From Meiothermus hypogaeus (lineage in GTDB: Bacteria; Deinococcota; Deinococci; Deinococcales; Thermaceae), in contig NZ_QWKY01000002.1 of assembly GCF_003574035.1 (NCBI RefSeq), positions 51,498 to 115,497 on the forward strand: a stretch of 64,000 nt of DNA, written 5' to 3'. Both the position numbers and the translations under genes were made by a program. This document shows positions 9,131 through 16,557 of the stretch, piece by piece (position 1 is the stretch's first letter; each line of letters starts with the position of its first letter). The notes below the pieces were generated by a model. It had not been told where the DNA came from. It saw only the letters and a program-made list of their open reading frames with translations, and did no database searches.

Positions 9131-9823
9131 ATGTACTTGTTGTATGCCGATGAGTCGGGTGCCATAGGGGATCCGGCCCAGCAGCATTTTGTTCTGGCTG
9201 GCTTTTGTGCATTTGAGAGACAGGGTTGGTGGATATCAAAAGAACTCGATAAAATAGCTAGTCGTTTCAATCCAGCTGATCCTGGGTCTGTTGAGTTGCA
9301 CGGAAGCCCCATGTTTGCCGGAAGGGGCAGTTGGAGGAAGTTCGACAAAGCTTATCGTCACAAAGCCATTGCAGATGCGTTGAGGGTTTTGGGGAACTCC
9401 CACGTAAGCAACCGCCTATTTGCCAGTGTGGTTAGGAAAAGCGCTGTATCACCAAGGGATCCAGTCGAAGTGGCCTTTGAGCAACTTGCAAGCCGCTTCG
9501 ATAAGTACCTAATTCGTTTGCACAACAAAAAAGATACCCAGCGAGGGTTAATCGTATTTGACAAAACTACATACGAGAGCACAATTCAAACCCTGGCAAC
9601 GGATTTTCGAACAAAAGGATACACCTGGGGAATTATCCGAAATTTTGCTGAGGTACCGCTTTTCCTGGATTCAAAGGCATCAAGGCTGATTCAACTAGCT
9701 GATCTAGTTGCCTACGCAACATACAGGAACTTTGAAAAGGGCGACTCAACTTTCTATTCTCTGATAGAACACCGCTTAGATGCTGATGGAGGTGTAGTTC
9801 ATGGGTTATACCTCAAGCAGTGA
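9131..9823 (+). CDS. DUF3800 domain protein
   Basis: 230 aa. YADESG near the N-terminus, LIVFDKTTYES in the middle and FLDSKASRLIQLADLVAYA near the C-terminus are hallmarks of the DUF3800 family, thought to adopt an RNase H-like fold with acidic active-site residues (D7, E8 and the late D residues here). Many members sit in mobile or defence loci; the biochemical role is unsettled. The gene is visibly poorer in GC than its neighbours and lacks CTCGAG, suggesting transfer. No Shine-Dalgarno precedes ATG 9131; instead the folded element 9056-9107 lies just upstream. A 56-codon frame overlaps its end. Confidence 0.82.
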   Translation: MYLLYADESGAIGDPAQQHFVLAGFCAFERQGWWISKELDKIASRFNPADPGSVELHGSPMFAGRGSWRKFDKAYRHKAIADALRVLGNSHVSNRLFASVVRKSAVSPRDPVEVAFEQLASRFDKYLIRLHNKKDTQRGLIVFDKTTYESTIQTLATDFRTKGYTWGIIRNFAEVPLFLDSKASRLIQLADLVAYATYRNFEKGDSTFYSLIEHRLDADGGVVHGLYLKQ

Positions 9824-9971
9824 TCTCTATTTCCACCATCATGCTTCGATCCGAAAACTTGCTAAAGCCGAGAGAATGTTTTGGCACCACAAAAACCGCG
9901 TTGTTTTCCAGAGATCTGGTGATCGTGGGGCGCTGTTTAGGAATCAATCTGTATTCACTTATCCCAGATGA
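9801..9971 (+). CDS. Possible 56-aa basic partner of the DUF3800 protein
   Basis: ATG 9801 lies inside the end of the DUF3800 gene in another frame, with GGAGGTG nine bases earlier, and runs to a TGA at 9969, giving MGYTSSSDLYFHHH... followed by RKLAKAERMFWHHKNR. The product is basic and rich in His, Arg and aromatic residues. A 23-base overlap with a good ribosome-binding site suggests translational coupling. I recognise no family. It ends four bases before the thrS stop codon on the other strand. It could be a chance frame; conservation next to other DUF3800 genes would decide. Confidence 0.4.
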   Translation: MGYTSSSDLYFHHHASIRKLAKAERMFWHHKNRVVFQRSGDRGALFRNQSVFTYPR

Positions 9972-9974
9972 GAT

Positions 9975-11933
9975 TCATCTTTTAGCCTCCACCCGCCCCT
10001 TCATCTCCCCAATCAGCTCCCCCACCGCCAACGTCCGCTGCTCCTTCACGTGCCGCTCGCGCACGTTGACCGCGCCGGCCTCGGCTTCCTTGTCGCCCAC
10101 CACCAGGATTAGGGGGATCTTTTGCAGCTCGGCGTCGCGGATTTTGGCGTTCATGCGCTCGGGGCGGCCGTCTACCTCCACGCGCAGTTTGTTTTTGCGC
10201 ATCTGGGTGGCTACCTGGTTGGCGTACTCGAGGTGTCGGTCCGAGATGGGCACAATAACGGCCTGGATGGGGGAGAGCCACAGGGGGAAGTCGCCGGCGG
10301 TGTGCTCGAGGTAGAAGGCAAAGAAGCGATCGAAGCTGCCCATAATGGCCCGATGAATCACCACCGGGGTCTCTTTTTCGCCCTTTTCGTTGGTGAACTC
10401 GAGGCCAAAGCGCTCAGGCACGATAAAGTCGAGCTGGTTGGTGGCGATGGTGTCTTCCTTGCCCAGCACGCTGCGAATCTGCACGTCCAGCTTGGGGCCA
10501 TAGAAGGTGGCCTCGCCGATGCCCTCCACGTACTTGGCCCCGGTTTGTTCCAGGGCTGCCCGGATGGCCTTGATGGAGTCGCGCCAGTTGTCGTTTTCTT
10601 CGCCAAACTTTTCGGGATTGTGCTCGAAGTCCGGCAGCGAGAGGCGGAACCAGTAGTCCGAGATGCCAAAGTCGCGGTACACCTCGTCGAAAAGTTGAAT
10701 CACCCGGATGAACTCCTCGGTGACCTGGGCCCTCGAGCAGTAGATGTGGGCGTCGTTCTGGGTGAAGCCTCGAGCCCGCGTGAGGCCACTCAGGGTGCCC
10801 GAAAGCTCGAAGCGATACACCGTGCCAAACTCGGCCAGCCGTAGCGGCAGATCGCGGTAGCTTTTGGGCCGGGCTTTGTAAATCATGTGGTGGTGAGGGC
10901 AGTTCATGGGCTTGAGGTAGTATTCCTCGCCCTCTATCTCGATGGGGGCATACATGTCGTCTTTGTAGTAGGGCAGGTGGCCCGAGGTGTAGTAAAGCCG
11001 GGCGTTGGCGATGTGCGGCGTGTACACATAATGGTAGCCGTGGGCCTGCTCCTTCTGGTACATGTAGTCTTCCATCTGCTTGCGGATAAAAGCGCCCCGG
11101 GGCAACCAAAGCGGCAGGCCCTTGCCCACCTCCTCGCTGATGGTAAAGAGCTCGAGCTCCTGCCCCAGCCGGCGGTGGTCGCGGCGCTTGGCCTCCTCCT
11201 GCTGCCAGAGGTAGTGTTCTAGTTCCTCCCTGGTACGGAAGGCAATGCCGTAGATGCGCTGGAGCATGGGTCGGCTCGAGTCGCCCCGCCAGTAAGCCCC
11301 GGCAATGCCAGTAAGCTTGAAGTGCGGGGGAATGCGACCCGTACTCGGCACGTGCGGCCCCCGGCACAAGTCGGTAAAGCCAAACTGCTCGTCGCCTTGC
11401 TTGTAAAAGCTCAGCTCCTCATTTTCGGGCAGGTCTTGAATCAGCTCGGTCTTGTAGGGATCAATGCCAGCGTAGCGCTTCAGGGCCTCCTCGCGTGGGA
11501 GCACAAAGCGCTCCAGGGGGAGATTGGCCGCCACAATCCGCCGCATTTTCTCCTCGATTAGCGGCAAGTCCTCTTCGCGGAGGGGCTCGGGGGCGTCCAT
11601 GTCGTAATAAAAGCCGTTTTCGATCACCGGCCCGATGGCCAGCTTGACCTGCTCCGGCGCATAACCCCGCTCGGCGTACAGCTCGCGCACGGCCTGGGCC
11701 ATCACGTGGGCCAGGGTATGGCGGAAAAGCTGCACATACTCGGGGTCGCGCTCGGTCAGAATGCGGAGTTCGGCTCCTTCGGGCAGTGGTTTGAGTAGGT
11801 CGTAGAGTTCGCCGTTGGCGATGGCTCCAATTGCGGCTTTAGCCAGGCCAGGGCCAATGGCTTTGGCGGCATCGGCTGCGGTTGCGCCCGGTTTTAGTTC
11901 CAGCTTTTTTCCGTCGGGAAGTACTGCGTGCAT
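9975..11933 (-). CDS. thrS: Threonyl-tRNA synthetase
   Basis: 652 aa. Order of domains: TGS (MHAVLPDGKKLELKPGATA), editing/SAD domain with HTLAHVMAQAV, class II catalytic core (TSGHLPYYKDDMYAPIEIEG, MNCPHHHMIYK with zinc-binding Cys and His, TGxLSGLxRxRGFTQNDAHIYC motif 2 region) and the C-terminal anticodon-binding domain. It charges tRNA-Thr and clears mis-attached Ser. I use ATG 11933 instead of GTG 11939, since GAGG lies five bases before the ATG and would touch the GTG. The start is immediately behind an intrinsic terminator, and expression appears controlled by the leader at 11943-12043. Confidence 0.97.
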   Translation of the reverse strand: MHAVLPDGKKLELKPGATAADAAKAIGPGLAKAAIGAIANGELYDLLKPLPEGAELRILTERDPEYVQLFRHTLAHVMAQAVRELYAERGYAPEQVKLAIGPVIENGFYYDMDAPEPLREEDLPLIEEKMRRIVAANLPLERFVLPREEALKRYAGIDPYKTELIQDLPENEELSFYKQGDEQFGFTDLCRGPHVPSTGRIPPHFKLTGIAGAYWRGDSSRPMLQRIYGIAFRTREELEHYLWQQEEAKRRDHRRLGQELELFTISEEVGKGLPLWLPRGAFIRKQMEDYMYQKEQAHGYHYVYTPHIANARLYYTSGHLPYYKDDMYAPIEIEGEEYYLKPMNCPHHHMIYKARPKSYRDLPLRLAEFGTVYRFELSGTLSGLTRARGFTQNDAHIYCSRAQVTEEFIRVIQLFDEVYRDFGISDYWFRLSLPDFEHNPEKFGEENDNWRDSIKAIRAALEQTGAKYVEGIGEATFYGPKLDVQIRSVLGKEDTIATNQLDFIVPERFGLEFTNEKGEKETPVVIHRAIMGSFDRFFAFYLEHTAGDFPLWLSPIQAVIVPISDRHLEYANQVATQMRKNKLRVEVDGRPERMNAKIRDAELQKIPLILVVGDKEAEAGAVNVRERHVKEQRTLAVGELIGEMKGRVEAKR

Positions 11934-11942
11934 AGTCACCTC

Positions 11943-11976
11943 AAAAAAAATCCCGGCCCTTTAACCGCGAGCCGGG
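11943..11976 (-). terminator. Intrinsic terminator in the thrS leader (attenuator)
   Basis: On the reverse strand CCCGGCTC (11976-11969) pairs with GGGCCGGG (11959-11952) with one G-U pair, then T8 (11950-11943). It is a full terminator placed only 10 bases before the thrS ATG, so it can only be regulatory. The alternative pairing GGGGGAAC (12011-12004) with GTTCTCCC (11981-11974) consumes the first CCC of this stem and would act as antiterminator. Confidence 0.85.
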
Positions 11977-11997
11977 AGAACCTCCATCGCCTTCAGG

Positions 11998-12039
11998 CTA
12001 GAAGTTCCCCCCAGGTCTGGTAGTCTGCCGAGACCTCAT
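11998..12039 (-). CDS. thrS leader peptide, 13 codons with Thr-Thr
   Basis: ATG at 12039 opens MRSRQTTRPGGNF, stop TAG at 12000-11998. Codons 6-7 are ACT ACC, two adjacent threonine codons, in the leader of the threonyl-tRNA synthetase gene. The ATG is 10 bases after the -10 box, so it is probably translated from a near-leaderless 5' end. The reading frame overlaps stem AGGTCT/AGACCT (12036-12031/12018-12013) and the antiterminator strand, the geometry of ribosome-mediated attenuation. Too short for coding statistics; the case rests on codon content, position and RNA pairings. Confidence 0.7.
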   Translation of the reverse strand: MRSRQTTRPGGNF

Positions 12040-12049
12040 CTTGCCTAGA

Positions 12050-12078
12050 AGTGTACGTCTGCGCGGAGTGGGAGTCAA
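12050..12078 (-). promoter_or_regulatory. thrS promoter
   Basis: Reverse strand TTGACT (12078-12073), a 17-base spacer and TACACT (12055-12050). The start site should fall near 12043, making a leader of about 110 nt that carries the leader peptide and attenuator. Upstream, at about 12138-12166, is a CCCCTC/GAGAGGGG hairpin of a type also seen at 57280. Confidence 0.75.
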
Positions 12079-12211
12079 ATCGTAGACTTCCCGGAGATAC
12101 CGCAAAAGCCTGTTGACCTCGTTCGAGCCATTTCCCTTACCCCGCCCCTCTTGCAGCGGGAGAGGGGTTTATGAGCACCATTCGTGGTCTTGTCTTGTGT
12201 GCCCATGAATG

Positions 12212-12370
12212 ATACCAGATTTGGCTGGTTCATTACCGAACAATAACGAATCAATGCGACCAAAGAGAGACGCTTTCTTCGCCGACCGACAGAGAGGGGT
12301 GTGCTCTAGGATTCAAAAAGACAACCTATGGGGTTTTTGGTTTTGTAAAGTGTCTATTTGAATTCGGTAT
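12212..12370 (+). repeat. Modular MITE-like repeat, copy 2 (short form)
   Basis: 159 bases from ATACCAGATTTGG to AATTCGGTAT. It has a decayed module A, module C (GACGCTTTCTTCGCCGACCG) and module E with the long terminal hairpin (GGATTCAAAAAGACAA / GTGTCTATTTGAATT), but lacks modules B and D. The mismatches in the end hairpin make it the most degraded copy in the window. Confidence 0.8.
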
Positions 12371-12667
12371 GAGTTGTTCTTGATAGCACCCTCCAGCCAG
12401 TTTGTTCCCCAAGTCAATCTGGATTGCCTTGCCGGCATTGAAGCAAAGCTCGTTTTTTAATCTGGCAGGGTTGTTTAACCCTCACCTTAGCCCGTGTTTT
12501 TGCCCTGCCGGGGCAGTTTTTAGGGTAGGGGGGCTCGAGGAGGCTTCAATTCTTAATGGTCCACGGTTAGGGCTAAAAGTAAACTCAGTATAACTTTTTG
12601 AAGAGGCTACCGCAATAAACAGCGACTTTATCGCTTTATCGGGAAATCCAAGGGAGCGGAATGTATA

Positions 12668-12739
12668 TTTATACTAAGTATAAACTAAGATTATTTATTA
12701 GAAAGCACAAACTTGACATTTTGTCAAGGGGTTTACAAC
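12668..12739 (+). promoter_or_regulatory. Operator-like palindromes and promoter of a tiny transcription unit
   Basis: TTTATACT-A-AGTATAAA (12668-12684) is a perfect 17-base palindrome. CTTGACA-TTT-TGTCAAG (12712-12728) is a second perfect palindrome that contains a consensus -35 TTGACA (12713-12718); a TACAAC at 12734-12739 is the best -10 though the spacing is only 15. A third repeat, ACTTG/CAAGT, follows at about 12744-12755. The region 12371-12667 before it contains only a weak TGCCC/GGGCA hairpin with T-run near 12501-12521. Confidence 0.5.
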
Positions 12740-12779
12740 CGTTACTTGTTCAAGTATCGTTACGCCCAGGAGGAAAAAC

Positions 12780-12821
12780 ATGAAAAAAGCTGCTCGCACA
12801 ATCCTCATCTGGAACGGCTAA
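12780..12821 (+). CDS. 13-codon micro-ORF with strong ribosome-binding site
   Basis: AGGAGG (12768-12773) followed by six bases and ATG 12780; reads MKKAARTILIWNG then TAA. A terminator follows 32 bases after the stop. The product is basic at the start and hydrophobic at the end. It could be a leader peptide whose target gene has been lost, a signalling or toxic micropeptide, or the first codons of a truncated gene. Nothing downstream on this strand is transcribed with it: the next gene is on the opposite strand. The quality of the ribosome-binding site is the best in its neighbourhood. Confidence 0.5.
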   Translation: MKKAARTILIWNG

Positions 12822-12853
12822 ACCTACCACTTGGCTAAAAGCTAAAGTTTTAC

Positions 12854-12881
12854 GGGGGGCGTTACGCCCTCCATTTTTTTT
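12854..12881 (+). terminator. Terminator after the 13-codon micro-ORF
   Basis: GGGGGGCG (12854-12861), loop TTA, CGCCCTCC (12865-12872) with one G-U pair, then A and T8 (12874-12881). A textbook intrinsic terminator on the plus strand. It lies 18 bases from the end of the minus-strand MFS gene. Confidence 0.85.
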
Positions 12882-12898
12882 CGCATCTTTTTCCAGGG

Positions 12899-14137
12899 TT
12901 AACCCTCGAGGGGTTCTGGCAGATCCTTCAGGTTGCGAATGGGGGAGAAGAACAGCCAGGTGAAGGAAAACATGGCAATCAGCCCGGCGATGAGCGTGGC
13001 CTCGCGGATACCCAGCCATTCGGCCAGCAACCCGCCCAGAATGCCCCCCAGCGAACCCAGCCCAATGCCCACAAACTGGCTGGTGCCACCCACCCGTCCG
13101 AGCAAGTGCCTGGGGGTTCGGGCCTGGCGAATGCTCACCGCGTTGACATTGCGCACCACCGTGGAAACCGCTTTAATGAACAGAATCAGGCTGACCAGGA
13201 CGGCGGCCAGGAGGGGCGGGGCCAGCACCAGGGCGAAGGCTACCCCGGTGAGCGAGGAGATTAGCTGCATTCGGATGATGATCCCGCCGGTGCCCAGCCA
13301 GGCAGTAAAACGAGATGCGGTAAGGGCGCCGATAAGCGCGCCCAGCCCCACCACGCCAAAAATGACGCCAATCCAGGCCGGGGGTATTTGAAGTATCCGG
13401 TTTAGGAAAAGAATCTGAAGGCCTGCCAGCATCCCGATATGCAGGTTAAAGGTGGCGCTGGACAGCACCAGCGCACGCAGATAGGCGTCGGAAAAGACCA
13501 GCCGCAGGCCCTCGCCGATCTCGCTGAAGATTAGCTTGGGGTTGCGGACTTTCTGGGTCTCGCTGCTGGGAATGCGGTTGATCAGAAAAGCCGAGACCCA
13601 GTACAACAGGACATTGAGCAAAACGGTGAGGGGCGCCCCAACCGCCTGTACCAGCAAACCGGCCACCCCAGGCCCCGCGACGGTAGCAACCTGGCGGCTG
13701 CTCTCGAGCTGGCTATTGGCTGCCACGAGTTGCTCGCGCTCGGCAATGCTTGGTAGGAAAGCGCTTACCGAAAGTTCGAAGAACACCCGCAGCATGCCAT
13801 AGGCAAAAGCCACCACCCACAACCACTCGATGCTGAGCCAGCCCAACCACCCGGCCAGCGGGATGCTCAGCAGCAAGACACCCCGCCCATAGTTGGCCCA
13901 GGTCATGATGCGCTTGGGTGAACCCTGGTCTATCCAGACCCCCGCAAACAGGGTAATGACCAGCCAGGGCAGGGTTTGCAGGGTTGCCAGCAAGCCCATC
14001 TGGGCAGGGCTAGCGTTCAGGGTGACGGCAGCCAGCAGCGGCAGGGCTACTTCCAGCACCACTGCTCCAAAGGTGACGCTGCTCTGCCCCCACAATAGGT
14101 TGCGAAATCTAGCCGGAATGCCTGGGTTGGGCTTCAT
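12899..14137 (-). CDS. MFS transporter (12-helix efflux type)
   Basis: 412 aa from ATG 14137 (MKPNPGIPARFRNLLWGQ). About twelve hydrophobic segments are visible. The start FRNLLWGQSSVTFGAVVLEVALPLLA and the loop GVWIDQGSPKRIMTWANYGRG (motif A-like) are typical of MFS drug/peptide exporters of the MefA/enterobactin-exporter type. The longer upstream frame is low-complexity and overlaps a hairpin, so I start at the ATG. Substrate cannot be inferred. A second MFS gene lies upstream on the same strand, separated by a strong hairpin. Confidence 0.85.
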   Translation of the reverse strand: MKPNPGIPARFRNLLWGQSSVTFGAVVLEVALPLLAAVTLNASPAQMGLLATLQTLPWLVITLFAGVWIDQGSPKRIMTWANYGRGVLLLSIPLAGWLGWLSIEWLWVVAFAYGMLRVFFELSVSAFLPSIAEREQLVAANSQLESSRQVATVAGPGVAGLLVQAVGAPLTVLLNVLLYWVSAFLINRIPSSETQKVRNPKLIFSEIGEGLRLVFSDAYLRALVLSSATFNLHIGMLAGLQILFLNRILQIPPAWIGVIFGVVGLGALIGALTASRFTAWLGTGGIIIRMQLISSLTGVAFALVLAPPLLAAVLVSLILFIKAVSTVVRNVNAVSIRQARTPRHLLGRVGGTSQFVGIGLGSLGGILGGLLAEWLGIREATLIAGLIAMFSFTWLFFSPIRNLKDLPEPLEG

Positions 14138-14232
14138 CGTGACCCGCAAATCATATGTCAAACCAGAGCTTTGTCCAAGGTTTAACCTCGGCTGTGGAGT
14201 GGTTCTGGTGCACGAGAGGCGGGGTACTTTAG

Positions 14233-14264
14233 ATGGAGGCCTGAGCATTGTCGCAGGCCTCCAT
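14233..14264. other. 11-bp perfect hairpin between two MFS genes
   Basis: ATGGAGGCCTG (14233-14243) pairs perfectly with CAGGCCTCCAT (14254-14264) around a 10-base loop. It lies after the stop codon of the upstream MFS gene (minus strand). There is no T-run on either strand, so it would be a Rho-type or RNA-stability signal rather than a classical terminator. Confidence 0.55.
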
Positions 14265-14314
14265 GCTGTATGGGCTTTTAACTGGCTACCATCGGCAGCG
14301 TGATTACGCATTAC

Positions 14315-15541
14315 TTAGCGCGGCTCTACCCCCTCGAGCAGCTTCAAGCGACGGCCCGCATACAGGGCCCAGGCATAGCAGATGGTCGCTACTACCATCG
14401 GCCCCACATACCCCACGCGGTCGGCCAGCAAGCCTCCCAGCACCGGCGAAAAGGCCAACAGGCCTACAATGGTGTTGGATAGGCCAATATACGAGCTGCG
14501 GGCGTCGGTGGGGGCCAGGTTTACCAGATAGGTGGAGGTGCCCACCCCAATGGAGGCCAGATAAGCCCCTTGGAGCACGAACACCATCCAGAAAGCCGAA
14601 CTGGGTAGCGTTAGGGCCAGAACGGGGGCCAGAGCCCCCAGAGCAGCGCCGATCAGGATCAGGCTGCGCGAGCCGTAGCGCCGGGAAATTCGTACCCAGA
14701 GCAGGTTGGAGAGCACCGAGGATAGCGTATAAACCATCAGGTACAACCCAATTTCCCCCTTGTGGCCCAGTACCCGCACCGCATAGGCTGCGTAGAAGGG
14801 TTCAACCATGCTGGCCATTACCAGCAAGATGCGCACCCGCAAAAAGCGGCGAAAGTAGAAGTCGCGGAAAGGCAGGCTGAGCGAGATGCGCTCGGTGCGG
14901 ATTGCTTTGTCGGGCGGTTCGTCTATCAGACCAAAGACATGCCAGCCATAGGCAAAGGCCAGGGTGCCCAGCGCAAACAGAATGGCGTAGGGGTAGGGGA
15001 AAGCCAACGGCAGTTCCAGAATGAAGCGCACCAGAAAGCCCGCCAGAAAGGCCAGGGCACCTCCCACCAGGTTGCGGGCCGAAAATAGCCCGCTGCGGCG
15101 CTCCATGGGGATGGTTTTGCCGATGGTCTCCCAGAAAGGGAGGCTCGAGAACCCGGTAAAAAATCCGTTGAGGGCCAGGCCCGCCACAAACACCCACAGC
15201 AGCAGGTCGAGGCGCTGCCCCAAAACAAACCCGCCCAGGGCCACAATACCCAGGCTGGCTATGCGCAGTAAGGCCATCTGGCGGTAGAGCACCACCTTGA
15301 CCGGCAAGCGGGCCACATAAGGAGCTATGAAGACCTGCGGCACCATGGAGCCGGCGTTGAGCAGGGCCGGCATCAGCCCAATCACCCAGTTGGCTGCCCC
15401 TAGCTTGGCGGCGAAGGAAGCCAGCACGATGGAGCCATTAAAAAAAGCATCGCCCAACAGCACAAACCAGCCATTGAGCATTGCAAAACGGTAGTTGCGG
15501 TCTTTGAGGTCTAGAATACCGGGCGTGTCAGTCTTGGTCAT
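14315..15541 (-). CDS. MFS transporter
   Basis: 408 aa, MTKTDTPGILDLKDRNYRFAMLNGWF. About twelve hydrophobic helices; NGWFVLLGDAFFNGSIVLASFAAKLG and the VPQVFIAPYVARLPVK loop place it in the uncharacterised MFS_1 group common in Thermales and Chloroflexi. Substrate unknown. The gene starts next to, and slightly overlaps, the divergent 339-aa-frame gene, so the two must share a very short or internal promoter region. AGGA precedes the ATG. Confidence 0.85.
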   Translation of the reverse strand: MTKTDTPGILDLKDRNYRFAMLNGWFVLLGDAFFNGSIVLASFAAKLGAANWVIGLMPALLNAGSMVPQVFIAPYVARLPVKVVLYRQMALLRIASLGIVALGGFVLGQRLDLLLWVFVAGLALNGFFTGFSSLPFWETIGKTIPMERRSGLFSARNLVGGALAFLAGFLVRFILELPLAFPYPYAILFALGTLAFAYGWHVFGLIDEPPDKAIRTERISLSLPFRDFYFRRFLRVRILLVMASMVEPFYAAYAVRVLGHKGEIGLYLMVYTLSSVLSNLLWVRISRRYGSRSLILIGAALGALAPVLALTLPSSAFWMVFVLQGAYLASIGVGTSTYLVNLAPTDARSSYIGLSNTIVGLLAFSPVLGGLLADRVGYVGPMVVATICYAWALYAGRRLKLLEGVEPR

Positions 15542-16514
15542 TCCTACGCTGGGCCCCTTTCACATTCTGCACCCGCGCTACAACGGGGTGACGGTAGCAG
15601 AGCTGGTCAGAGCACACCAGCCCGAGAAGATATTCCTGGCCTCATATGGCCCCGAAGAACTGGCAGCGCAGCGCTGGCGCGACCAGAACGAGATCTCATT
15701 CTTTCATGTTTTGCCCTGGGCCGAAAGTGCGGGCCTCGAGGTAGAGCCCCTGGACGCCCAGTCGGGGCTCAAAGCTGAAGCCGAACTATTTCGCGAAGCC
15801 CTGCGCCAGTATCCCAAAGGCCAGCAACTGCTGAGCAAGGTAGAAGCGCTCGAGCAGGGCCTGCATTGGGTGGTGAGTACCCCCCGCACCCCGGAGGATT
15901 TCGCCCAGGAGCCGGTATTGCAAGCACTCCGGGGCTACCACCAGGGCCATGTGCAGGCTTTTGGCGAAGGGCCCGCCACCGGCTTCCGCCGGCAGCGCAT
16001 GGCAGAGGTGGCCGAGCGCTTGCGTGGTTTTGGGGGTTGTGCAGTGGTTCTGGTGGATGTGCTCGAGTATCCCCTGCTTCTGGAGTACCTTCCGCAAGAG
16101 CAGCGCCGGCTACCCGGGGCCCATACCCCCACCGAGCCGGAGCGCCAGCGCAGCGTGCTGGACCGGGCCTGGCAACTGAGCGACGCGGACGACTGGGCGG
16201 TTTTGTTGCAGCAGTTGCGCGATGTAGAAGGCCCGGAGGCCTTGTACTGTGCGGCGCAAATCTACCTGGCGGCGGGCCAGCTCGAGGATGCCTTCGAACT
16301 ATTGGAAGAGCTGGTCCACACCGATTTTCAACACCCGGCCTACCTGCCGGGCTATACCCTGGCCCGCTACGGACAGTTGGCCGATGTGATGGGCCAGCGC
16401 GATAAAGCGCTTCGGGCTTACCGGGCCGTGCTGGGGCTCTCCTGGGTGCCGGGGGAGGCCCGTGAGATTGCCCAGGCCGGCCAGAGAACCCCTTTCCGGC
16501 TCGAGCGCGCCTAA
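15525..16514 (+). CDS. Conserved protein with TPR-like C-terminus, unknown function
   Basis: About 330 aa from GTG 15525 (VSVLVIPTLGPFHILHPRYNG). The N-terminal part has alternating strands and helices (PTLGPFHILHPRYNGVTVAELVRAHQPEKIFLASY), loosely like TraB/ChaN-type folds, but I cannot assign it. The second half is helical, with AAQIYLAAGQLEDAFELLEELVHTD and a related stretch at LADVMGQRDKALRAYRAVLGL, fitting tetratricopeptide repeats. The start is uncertain: the frame continues back to 15495 and a TTG at 15534 is also possible, and the 5' end overlaps the divergent MFS gene by 17 bases. Confidence 0.6.
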   Translation: MSVLVIPTLGPFHILHPRYNGVTVAELVRAHQPEKIFLASYGPEELAAQRWRDQNEISFFHVLPWAESAGLEVEPLDAQSGLKAEAELFREALRQYPKGQQLLSKVEALEQGLHWVVSTPRTPEDFAQEPVLQALRGYHQGHVQAFGEGPATGFRRQRMAEVAERLRGFGGCAVVLVDVLEYPLLLEYLPQEQRRLPGAHTPTEPERQRSVLDRAWQLSDADDWAVLLQQLRDVEGPEALYCAAQIYLAAGQLEDAFELLEELVHTDFQHPAYLPGYTLARYGQLADVMGQRDKALRAYRAVLGLSWVPGEAREIAQAGQRTPFRLERA

Positions 16515-16557
16515 CTGTGGGCTGGCCAGGCTCGATGTTCCTGCCGGGTGTTAAGTG

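Noticed and set aside
11940..12045. T-box riboswitch before thrS
   Set aside because: The leader is only about 110 nt, and the conserved T-box core (GGTGGNACCGCG) and Stem I motifs are absent. The leader peptide with Thr-Thr codons explains the terminator better.
12402..12593. 63-aa plus-strand frame after repeat copy 2
   Set aside because: No ribosome-binding site or promoter, and it spans a hairpin with T-run; treated as non-coding.
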